6,611 bases of DNA, taken from contig DOWG01000167.1 in NCBI GenBank assembly GCA_003519685.1, positions 1 through 6,611 on the forward strand. The letters are read 5' to 3'. Position 1 is the stretch's first letter. Every line of letters begins with the position of its first letter. Source of the stretch: Lachnospiraceae bacterium (GTDB lineage: Bacteria > Bacillota > Clostridia > Lachnospirales > Lachnospiraceae). Shown here piece by piece: positions 1 to 4,781 of this stretch. The position numbers and the translations under genes were made by a program. The notes beneath the pieces are model-generated. The model ran no database searches and was not told where the DNA came from. It was given only the letters and a program-made list of their open reading frames with translations.

Positions 1-69
1 AGACGCTTTCGCTTAATTGCATTATGTAGCGGTACATAAGGCTCCAAAATTAATTTGTGTATAAATGTA

Positions 70-98
70 CTGACCAACAGAACAATTTAGTGTATAAT
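70..98 (+). promoter_or_regulatory. Probable sigma-A promoter of the NYN-LOTUS gene
   Basis: The -10 box TATAAT (93-98) is a perfect match and lies 17 bp downstream of CTGACC (70-75), which matches TTGACA at four of six positions. Transcription would start near 105, giving a leader of about 20 nt that consists mostly of the ribosome binding site AAGGAGG (110-116). No operator-like repeat is visible around it, so the gene may be constitutive. Confidence 0.6.
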
Positions 99-123
99 AA
101 TAAACATAGAAGGAGGGATGAAG

Positions 124-1047
124 GTGCAGGACGATAAGCGATTTGCAGTATTGATTGACGCAGATAATGTGTCTGCGAAATATATCAAATATATCTTGGA
201 TGAAATATCAAATTATGGTGTAGCCACATATAAAAGGATCTACGGTGATTGGACAAGACCGAACACAGCCTCCTGGAAAGACGTCTTACTGGAGAATTCA
301 ATTACACCGGTTCAGCAATATGGGTATACAGTAGGGAAAAATGCTACTGATTCTGCTATGATTATTGATGCGATGGATATCCTGTACTCCGGCAATGTAG
401 AGGGCTTCTGTATTGTTTCCAGTGACAGTGATTTTACGAAGCTATCCTCCAGACTTCGTGAATCCGGGATGCTTGTAGTAGGTATGGGCGAGAAGAAAAC
501 ACCGAAGCCATTTATCGCTGCCTGTAACCAGTTTAAATATCTTGATATCATTGCCGAGACTGAGCAAAGCTCGATACAACTTGAAGTTGATACTGCAATT
601 CAGCATGACATCAAGGAAGCAAATCACGGAAAGGGGAACAGTAAATCCGGAAAAGATACCCCCGTTGAAAATGGTAATAAAACGGCCGGTGACAGCAATA
701 CGAATGATAGTCTGGATGTCGTTAAGAATATGACCGATATCAATGTGATCAAAACAGCGATCGTGAAGATGATGAATGAAATTGATGAAGGCGATCAGCG
801 AATGAACATGGGAGAGCTCGGCAGCCGCCTGGTGAAACGCTATCCGGATTTTGACGTACGTAATTACGGCGATACGAAGCTATCTAAATTTTTAAGAAAA
901 TTCGATTTTTTGGATATTAAAACCGATGGAAAGGGCAGCAGCATGTGGGTTTCCCTCAAAATGGCCGGAGAGCAGGGAAAGGATGTGAATTCTGCCCCGG
1001 TGAAACCAAAGCGGAAGAAAAAAAAGAATAATAAAAAGAAATCATAA
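124..1047 (+). CDS. NYN domain protein (LabA/PIN-like) with C-terminal OST-HTH/LOTUS domain
   Basis: Likely an RNA-directed protein: a putative metal-dependent ribonuclease domain joined to an RNA-binding LOTUS domain. The N-terminal NYN domain (about residues 5-140) shows the family's acidic set: FAVLIDADN near the start, an Asp in ATDSAMIIDAMD (about residue 76), and SSDSDF at about 100-104. A polar, low-complexity Asn/Lys/Gly/Asp linker follows (about 150-200). The OST-HTH/LOTUS domain lies at about 206-279, and the protein ends in a lysine-rich tail (PKRKKKKNNKKKS) likely to bind nucleic acid. An ATG at 118 is also open, but it is only 1 nt from the AAGGAGG site. The in-frame GTG at 124 sits 7 nt from it and is preferred, giving 307 residues. 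The metallopeptidase gene follows on the same strand after 87 nt. The family is recognised with confidence; catalytic activity and substrate are inferred. Confidence 0.9.
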   Translation: MQDDKRFAVLIDADNVSAKYIKYILDEISNYGVATYKRIYGDWTRPNTASWKDVLLENSITPVQQYGYTVGKNATDSAMIIDAMDILYSGNVEGFCIVSSDSDFTKLSSRLRESGMLVVGMGEKKTPKPFIAACNQFKYLDIIAETEQSSIQLEVDTAIQHDIKEANHGKGNSKSGKDTPVENGNKTAGDSNTNDSLDVVKNMTDINVIKTAIVKMMNEIDEGDQRMNMGELGSRLVKRYPDFDVRNYGDTKLSKFLRKFDFLDIKTDGKGSSMWVSLKMAGEQGKDVNSAPVKPKRKKKKNNKKKS

Positions 1048-1134
1048 GAAAAATGATAAAAGAAATCGAAGCAAGAAATAGAAATCAGAGAATAGTAAAA
1101 AATAAGTAGAAGGCGTAAGCGAAGAATTTTAATC

Positions 1135-1824
1135 ATGGGAAAAATGAAAGAAATAGTAATGAAGGATCTTCCGATCGTTATCGAACGAAAGAAGATTAAA
1201 AATATGTATCTCAGGCTGCTTCCTCCGCAAGGAGAGGTTCATATCTCTGCGCCGGAACGCATGCCTGAGGAAGAAATCAGAAGATTTATACTTTTAAAAT
1301 ACGATTGGATCGTAAAGCAGCAGCTTAGAATGCGGCAAAGACCGGAGCAAAAAGTACTTGCATATGAATCCGGCGAAGAGGTTTATTACCGGGGTAAAAA
1401 ATACACCCTGCAAGTGATCCCCGCGGGCAGCATGGGCGTCTCCCTGCTGGGGGATAACCTTATTCTTAGGGTTAAACAGAATAGCTCACCGGAAGCACGG
1501 GCGAAAATCCTTAACTTATGGTACCGGGAAGCCTTGACGGAAGTGATTCCGGAGCTCCTTCATAAATGGGAAAAAGTGATTGGTGTAAAATCCAGTGCAT
1601 TTACGATTCGTGATATGAAAACCAGATGGGGAACCTGTAACATAAGGACCGGTAAAATATGCTTTAACCTGCAGCTGGCGAAGAAAGACAGGATCTGCCT
1701 GGAGTATGTGGTGGTGCATGAACTGGTGCATCTGCTGGAGGGCAGTCATAATAAAGTGTTTAAAGCCTATATGGATCAATTTTTACCGAACTGGAAAACG
1801 ATTAAAAAGGAATTGAATTCTTAG
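1135..1824 (+). CDS. YgjP/DUF45-type zinc metallopeptidase (M48-like, COG1451)
   Basis: Predicted cytoplasmic zinc-dependent peptidase of the YgjP family (related to SprT/WLM minigluzincins); substrate unknown. The C-terminal half holds the family signature TRWGTC (about residues 163-168), then the zinc site HELVH (195-199) with the glutamate as general base. A second part, EGSHNKVF, supplies the third ligand His205. The N-terminal half, with IERKKIKNMYLRLLPPQGEVHISAP, is the typical YgjP beta-rich domain. At 229 residues it has about the usual length. There is no signal peptide or transmembrane segment. The start is uncertain: ATG 1135 has no strong ribosome binding site, and an in-frame ATG at 1144 would also fit family N-termini. 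The gene is 87 nt downstream of the NYN gene across an A-rich spacer with no clear terminator, so co-transcription is likely. Its stop overlaps the convergent MarR gene. Confidence 0.9.
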   Translation: MGKMKEIVMKDLPIVIERKKIKNMYLRLLPPQGEVHISAPERMPEEEIRRFILLKYDWIVKQQLRMRQRPEQKVLAYESGEEVYYRGKKYTLQVIPAGSMGVSLLGDNLILRVKQNSSPEARAKILNLWYREALTEVIPELLHKWEKVIGVKSSAFTIRDMKTRWGTCNIRTGKICFNLQLAKKDRICLEYVVVHELVHLLEGSHNKVFKAYMDQFLPNWKTIKKELNS

Positions 1825-1835
1825 ATCCAATTCCT
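1808..1835. terminator. Candidate bidirectional terminator hairpin across convergent stop codons
   Basis: AGGAATTG (1808-1815) and CAATTCCT (1828-1835) form a perfect 8-bp inverted repeat around a 12-nt loop that contains both overlapping stop codons. On the plus strand the stem is followed by CTTTAATAG; on the minus strand it is followed by TTTTTAATCG. The T run is therefore better for minus-strand transcripts. The stem is A+T-rich, so the call is tentative. Confidence 0.45.
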
Positions 1836-2240
1836 CTTTAATAGCTCTTTCAATAAAGTAATATTTTCATCACCGATATTTTGACCGATTTCTTTTTCTA
1901 TCTCCTCTTTTAATTGCTGATTTTTAAGATAGCAGGCTTCTCCAAATGAGGTAAGGTTAAGATATTTATTTCGTTTATTATTTTCAACACGACAAATCGA
2001 AATAAATCCTTTTGAATCCAGTGTTTTAATAGATTTATGGGTTGCCTGTCTGCTGATTCCGAGCTGTTGGGCTACTTCCGGAATGGTAGGCTGCTTTCCA
2101 TAAACTAGTGAAAGAATACACCATTCGGTATTCGTTACCGGAATAGAATTATTGTGATTCCACTGATCCTCTTTCTGCTTCTTCAGCATATTCTGTTTTT
2201 CATATAGGAGATCAATTAAGTTGTCCTCGTATTTTTCCAT
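1821..2240 (-). CDS. MarR-family transcriptional regulator
   Basis: A 139-residue winged-helix regulator expected to act as a dimeric repressor that a small ligand or redox signal releases. The central winged HTH shows PTIPEVAQQLGISRQATHKSIKTLDSKGFI as two adjoining pieces: helix-turn-helix at about 52-74, then the wing ISICRVENNKRNKYL at about 80-94. Flanking helices at both ends fit the MarR dimerisation domain. The N-terminal helical arm is short and very polar. One Cys lies before the HTH (Cys41, in TEWCILSL), but nothing shows it is a redox sensor. The ribosome binding site reads GGGGGTGA, 4 nt before the ATG. The gene diverges from a CarD-family gene, and the shared 17-bp palindrome upstream is its likely operator. 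It converges with the peptidase gene with a 4-nt overlap of stop codons. Family is clear; ligand unknown. Confidence 0.88.
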   Translation of the reverse strand: MEKYEDNLIDLLYEKQNMLKKQKEDQWNHNNSIPVTNTEWCILSLVYGKQPTIPEVAQQLGISRQATHKSIKTLDSKGFISICRVENNKRNKYLNLTSFGEACYLKNQQLKEEIEKEIGQNIGDENITLLKELLKRNWI

Positions 2241-2257
2241 TTATTCACCCCCGCAGT

Positions 2258-2286
2258 AGTATACTCTGTGCAAATGGAAATGTCAA
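2258..2286 (-). promoter_or_regulatory. Promoter of the MarR-family gene
   Basis: Read on the minus strand, TTGACA (2286-2281) is a consensus -35 box, followed after 17 bp by TATACT (2263-2258), five of six to the -10 consensus. The start point would be near 2251, leaving a very short leader of about 11 nt. The -35 box is the left half of the palindrome at 2281-2297. Confidence 0.7.
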
Positions 2287-2297
2287 CTAAGTTGACA
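2281..2297. promoter_or_regulatory. Perfect palindromic operator, probable MarR binding site
   Basis: TGTCAACTAAGTTGACA is a perfect inverted repeat: two 8-bp arms around one central A. Its core, CAACTnAGTTG, resembles operators bound by MarR-family proteins. The left arm contains the -35 box of the marR promoter and the right arm the -35 box of the CarD-family promoter, so a bound dimer would block both. The sequence is directly visible; binding by the adjacent regulator is inferred. Confidence 0.75.
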
Positions 2298-2320
2298 AAA
2301 AACGAATCATGTGTTATCCT
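2292..2320 (+). promoter_or_regulatory. Promoter of the CarD-family gene
   Basis: A perfect -35 box TTGACA (2292-2297) is spaced 17 bp from TATCCT (2315-2320, four of six). An extended -10 TG at 2312-2313 compensates for the weak -10. Transcription would start near 2327, about 34 nt before the ATG. The -35 box lies inside the palindromic operator. Confidence 0.72.
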
Positions 2321-2360
2321 ATTATTGTAAACTCAGTAAACAGTAGGAATGGAGGTAGTA

Positions 2361-2858
2361 ATGTTTCAACAAGGTGAATATATCATGTATTCATATCACG
2401 GAGCATGCTTTATTGATGAAATAAAGGAGAGCACGATTGATAAAGAGACTAAGCTATATTATATTATGCATCCTTTCAATGAGAAATCGAAAATTATGAC
2501 CCCGGTAGATAATGATAAAGTAAGGATGAGGCCTATTATGCCTGCGGAAAAAGCCGAGGAAGTGCTTCGAACGGTATCCTGTGATAATATATTTACAATA
2601 ACGGATCGTAAGAAGAAGGATCAGTTTTATACGCAGATTCTGAAGGACGGCAATCCAATGCAGTTAATAAAAGTCATTACCTCTATCTTGATTGACGAGC
2701 AGGAAAAGATCGCAGCGGGGAAGAAAATGTCTACTACCGATAAGAGAATCTTAGATAAAGCGGAGAGATTACTATATCCGGAATTATCTCTGGCATTGGA
2801 AACGGAAGTTGAAACAATAAAAGAGAGAGTAACATCCTTGTTTCAAGAGGTAGTATAA
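2361..2858 (+). CDS. CarD/CdnL-family RNA polymerase-binding transcription regulator
   Basis: A small cytoplasmic protein of the CarD_CdnL_TRCF family. Family members bind the RNA polymerase beta subunit through an N-terminal Tudor-like domain and stabilise open promoter complexes through a helical C-terminal domain. Residues 1-60 show the beta-rich N-domain: FQQGEYIMYSYHGACFIDEI, then KLYYIMHPF and IMTPVDNDKVRMRPI. Residues 65-165 are helical, with the family-like region GKKMSTTDKRILDKAERLLYPELS split across two helices. The length (165 residues) is usual for the family. An upstream in-frame ATG at 2349 overlaps the GGAGG site; the ATG at 2361 lies 5 nt downstream of that site (2351-2355) and is preferred. 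The promoter shares an operator with the divergent MarR gene, so this looks like a regulated paralogue rather than only a constant housekeeping factor. Confidence 0.88.
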   Translation: MFQQGEYIMYSYHGACFIDEIKESTIDKETKLYYIMHPFNEKSKIMTPVDNDKVRMRPIMPAEKAEEVLRTVSCDNIFTITDRKKKDQFYTQILKDGNPMQLIKVITSILIDEQEKIAAGKKMSTTDKRILDKAERLLYPELSLALETEVETIKERVTSLFQEVV

Positions 2859-2869
2859 GACATTGCTTT

Positions 2870-2908
2870 CGTTAGAAAGGAGTACTTGGGGATACTCCTT
2901 ACTTAACG
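2870..2908 (+). repeat. Hairpin in the 3' region of the CarD transcript
   Basis: AAGGAGTA (2877-2884) and TACTCCTT (2893-2900) are perfectly complementary around an 8-nt loop. A further 5-bp stem CGTTA/TAACG closes the structure outside a small internal loop (GA opposite ACT). It starts 12 nt after the CarD stop codon. No T tract follows, so it is not a classic terminator; it could protect the mRNA 3' end or stall polymerase. Confidence 0.6.
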
Positions 2909-2946
2909 AGCAAATAGTCTCGCAAAAAACCTGCGAGCATAACCCG

Positions 2947-3045
2947 CTATTCTTCAGGATTTATACCACGAAAGGTGCTCACTCCTTGTTTTTCCAAGGT
3001 TTTGAGATACCGCAGATTAATATGAATTTTTCGATGATTGAAGTC
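2947..3045 (-). pseudogene. Possible C-terminal remnant of an unidentified gene
   Basis: On the minus strand, 32 codons are open between stops, reading INLRYLKTLEKQGVSTF and then RGINPEE before TAG. The residue mix is protein-like, amphipathic and charged, unlike the random frames around it. There is no start codon or ribosome binding site, and the frame is closed upstream by TAA (3046-3048). I do not recognise the family. It could be the tail of a decayed gene or chance. Confidence 0.2.
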
Positions 3046-3087
3046 TTAATTTAACCGAAATATGGTTAAATTAGGCTTATTTTTTTG
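3045..3087 (+). terminator. Intrinsic terminator downstream of the CarD-family gene
   Basis: TAATTTAACC (3047-3056) pairs perfectly with GGTTAAATTA (3064-3073) around a 7-nt loop. The stem extends by a G-T wobble and a C-G pair (3045/3075). CTTATTTTTTT follows directly, giving a good T tract on the plus strand only. It would end transcripts from the CarD promoter about 190 nt after the stop codon and insulate the next operon. The stem is A+T-rich but long. Confidence 0.72.
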
Positions 3088-3196
3088 CCTTAGATTTTGC
3101 AGTAACCAAAGCAGGATAATGCTGCAAAAATTACACATACTATTAAAAATAGGTAATTGTGAAATGCAGAATCGATTGGATTTAGAGGTATCTGCC

Positions 3197-3316
3197 ATGG
3201 ATACCATTACAATTGCTATGGGATGGATGCTTTACAATTTCCTATTGATCATGTGTAAAAAACTACGCAGCAATAAGGTAAAATATAGAAAGGAGTGGGA
3301 GTTATCAAACGAATAA
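3197..3316 (+). CDS. Possible 39-residue small membrane protein
   Basis: A short open frame with ATG at 3197, preceded by AGAGG (3184-3188) at 8-nt spacing. It encodes an N-terminal hydrophobic stretch, TITIAMGWMLYNFLLIMC (about residues 3-20), then a basic tail (KKLRSNKVKYRK). This is the pattern of a single-pass microprotein with its basic side in the cytoplasm. Its end overlaps the start of the next gene: the TAA is at 3314-3316, and the AAGGAG site of the DUF2892 gene lies inside it, so the two could be translationally coupled. No homologue is recognised, and such short frames often arise by chance. It is listed because of its ribosome binding site, its hydrophobicity and the overlap. Confidence 0.28.
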   Translation: MDTITIAMGWMLYNFLLIMCKKLRSNKVKYRKEWELSNE

Positions 3317-3762
3317 ATATACTGCCTCCAACCTCACAAAAAGTTTTTCTAAGCACTGACCCTTTGGTTAATGCGGAAATAAAGAAACAGACCATTAAAA
3401 ATCTAAATGTATATAAAAATTGCTCCGCAGAAGAACTTACGGATCGTATCTGGCAGCTCGGACAGGAATGGGATACGGAAAGGGTAATGGAAGTCACGGC
3501 GTCTGTATTTCTTATCGTAACCTCTTTACTCGGAGTGAAAATCCGTCGGCTTGGCTTTATCCTAACCGGAGCCGCCGGTTTATTTATGTTGCAGCATGCA
3601 CTGCATGGATGGTGTCCTCCGCTTCCGATGATTCGTAAATGGGGCGTTCGCACAGCAGAGGAAATTGCCAATGAAAAAATGGTAATCAAGACGATGCGGG
3701 GAGATTTTACAGAGAGGACCGCTTCGGTCGAGGAATTGTTGAAAATGGCTGAAAAACAGTAA
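3295..3762 (+). CDS. Small membrane protein with a DUF2892/YgaP-like transmembrane domain
   Basis: A protein of about 155 residues with a soluble N-terminal part (1-62) and two predicted membrane helices: VMEVTASVFLIVTSLLGV (64-81) and GFILTGAAGLFMLQHAL (87-103). A conserved cytoplasmic tail follows. HGWCPPLPMIRKWGVRT (104-120) and IKTMRGDF near the C-terminus match the hallmark of DUF2892-type proteins, in which a Cys-Pro motif follows the second helix. The role is unknown; related domains also occur beside rhodanese domains. The start is unclear: GTG 3295 is the only canonical start near the 5' end, but its G is the last base of the AAGGAG site (3290-3295). The properly spaced in-frame codons are GTT 3301 and ATC 3304. 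The tocopherol-cyclase-like gene follows after 16 nt, so it is in the same operon. Confidence 0.8.
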   Translation: MGVIKRINILPPTSQKVFLSTDPLVNAEIKKQTIKNLNVYKNCSAEELTDRIWQLGQEWDTERVMEVTASVFLIVTSLLGVKIRRLGFILTGAAGLFMLQHALHGWCPPLPMIRKWGVRTAEEIANEKMVIKTMRGDFTERTASVEELLKMAEKQ

Positions 3763-3778
3763 AGAAGAGTGGTGTCGA

Positions 3779-4741
3779 ATGAATTATTTGATAAAGAAGG
3801 TATTTAATCCGGAGATCTTTCAAGGAAAATATAAAAACAAAAAATATTTCGAAGGTTGGTATTTCAAAATGATTGATTCGACGAAAGAGCATGCTCTTGT
3901 TGTTATTCCCGGTATATCAATCAATGAAAAGGATACCCATGCATTTATTCAGGTCATGTATCAAGGAAATCAGGTAGATTATATTCGGTACGATATTGCT
4001 GATTTTTGGTTTTCTGAATCCCGGTTTGAGATTATGATCGGGGACAGCTGTTTTTCCAAGGATCAGATGATTCTGAATATCCAGGGAAATAAGCTAAGAA
4101 TAAAAGGCTGTCTCCGCTTCGATCATCCGGTAAAATTTCCAAAGACGCTGTATCATCCGGGAATCATGGGACCGTTTTCCTACCTGCCCTTTATGGAATG
4201 CTATCATGGTATTGTCAATATTCATCAGGATATCTATGGAGTGATTACAATCAATGGCAAAAATCTGGATTACAACCACGGCTGCGGCTATATTGAAAAG
4301 GATTGGGGACGCTCCTTCCCGAAGAATTGGATTTGGTTTCAGTCAAACCATTTTCCGGATGGCAGGACGACAATTATGTTTTCAATTGCGGATATCCCTT
4401 TCTTGGGAACTTCTTTTACCGGCTTTCTTGCCCTGTTTCGATATGGGGAGCGCATCCTTTTATTCACCACTTATACGGGGGCAAGAGTGCGAAAGCTTGC
4501 TTATGATAACACCTTTTTATCGGTAATAATCGAAGATCTTCGTTATCGGCTGGAGATGAAGGTGACGAGTGCAGAAGGAGGAGTATTAAAAGCCCCGTTT
4601 TATGGGAAAATGAGCCGAACCATTCAGGAAAGCATACATGCCACTGTCCGTGTCAGATTATCAACCAGGCATGGGAGAGTACTCTACGAAGGAGTCGGAA
4701 CGAACACAGGACTTGAAATTAAGAAGGAAAGTAAAGTATAG
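3779..4741 (+). CDS. Tocopherol cyclase-like protein (CrtC/lipocalin-fold family)
   Basis: A 320-residue soluble protein that resembles the tocopherol cyclase family, whose plant and cyanobacterial members close the chromanol ring of vitamin E. Visible signatures are KYFEGWYFKM (22-31), HPGIMGPFSYLPFMECYHGI (126-145) with its aromatic, acid-rich core, and YIEKDWGRSFPKNWIWFQSN (171-190), the most conserved stretch of the family. The rest is beta-rich, fitting the paired lipocalin-like barrels of CrtC relatives. There is no signal peptide. A clostridial anaerobe is not expected to make tocopherols, so the true substrate is probably another hydrophobic or prenyl-type compound; this is inference. 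The gene lies 16 nt after the DUF2892 gene and 40 nt before the repeat-domain protein. The ribosome binding site is weak (AAGAAGAGTGG region), consistent with coupling to the gene upstream. Confidence 0.85.
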   Translation: MNYLIKKVFNPEIFQGKYKNKKYFEGWYFKMIDSTKEHALVVIPGISINEKDTHAFIQVMYQGNQVDYIRYDIADFWFSESRFEIMIGDSCFSKDQMILNIQGNKLRIKGCLRFDHPVKFPKTLYHPGIMGPFSYLPFMECYHGIVNIHQDIYGVITINGKNLDYNHGCGYIEKDWGRSFPKNWIWFQSNHFPDGRTTIMFSIADIPFLGTSFTGFLALFRYGERILLFTTYTGARVRKLAYDNTFLSVIIEDLRYRLEMKVTSAEGGVLKAPFYGKMSRTIQESIHATVRVRLSTRHGRVLYEGVGTNTGLEIKKESKV

Positions 4742-4781
4742 GGCTAAAAAGGAAATACATTATTGTTTGGAGGAAAATATC

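Larger units (their letters stand above)
2859..3294. other. 436-bp gap with hairpins, a terminator and possible gene debris
   Basis: No large gene is convincing here. Two plus-strand open frames (2863-3054 and the upstream part of 3062-3316) lack start signals and family resemblance. The stretch contains a hairpin at 2870-2908 and short inverted repeats CTCGCA/TGCGAG (2919-2937) and CCTTG/CAAGG (2984-2999). It also has an intrinsic terminator at 3045-3087, a further inverted repeat TTTTGCAG/CTGCAAAA (3095-3129), and an interrupted stem AATTAC-CTATT/AATAG-GTAATT (3129-3158). I could not place a good promoter for the downstream operon. The part up to 3087 reads as a long 3' untranslated region of the CarD mRNA, or a small RNA. 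Confidence 0.5.

Noticed and set aside
1..37. Possible minus-strand gene start (ATG at 37-35, GGAG four bases upstream), running off the left edge as MYRYIMQLSESV.
   Set aside because: Only 12 codons are visible, the spacing is short and the promoter upstream is poor. It cannot be told from chance without the sequence to the left.
1..39. Plus-strand open frame RRFRLIALCSGT ending in TAA, as the possible tail of a preceding gene.
   Set aside because: Too short to judge and without recognisable protein character.
2919..2937. CTCGCA/TGCGAG inverted repeat as a terminator or protein site.
   Set aside because: Only 6 bp with no T tract after it; kept only as part of the description of the gap.
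2863..3054. A 63-codon plus-strand frame after the CarD gene, starting with TTG.
   Set aside because: No usable ribosome site, an implausible composition, and it runs through hairpins and into the terminator stem, so it looks non-coding.
3062..3196. The upstream part of the 84-codon frame that ends at 3316.
   Set aside because: Its ATG lies in the terminator loop and has no ribosome site. Only the portion from ATG 3197 has start signals.
4254..4526. Plus-strand 90- and 67-codon frames inside the tocopherol-cyclase-like gene.
   Set aside because: Shadow frames: the main frame carries the conserved family motifs across the whole stretch.
4638..4781. Upstream extension of the repeat-domain protein into the tocopherol-cyclase-like gene.
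   Set aside because: The extension lacks a ribosome site and lies inside a real coding region. ATG 4782 has GGAGG at good spacing and precedes a sensible membrane anchor.
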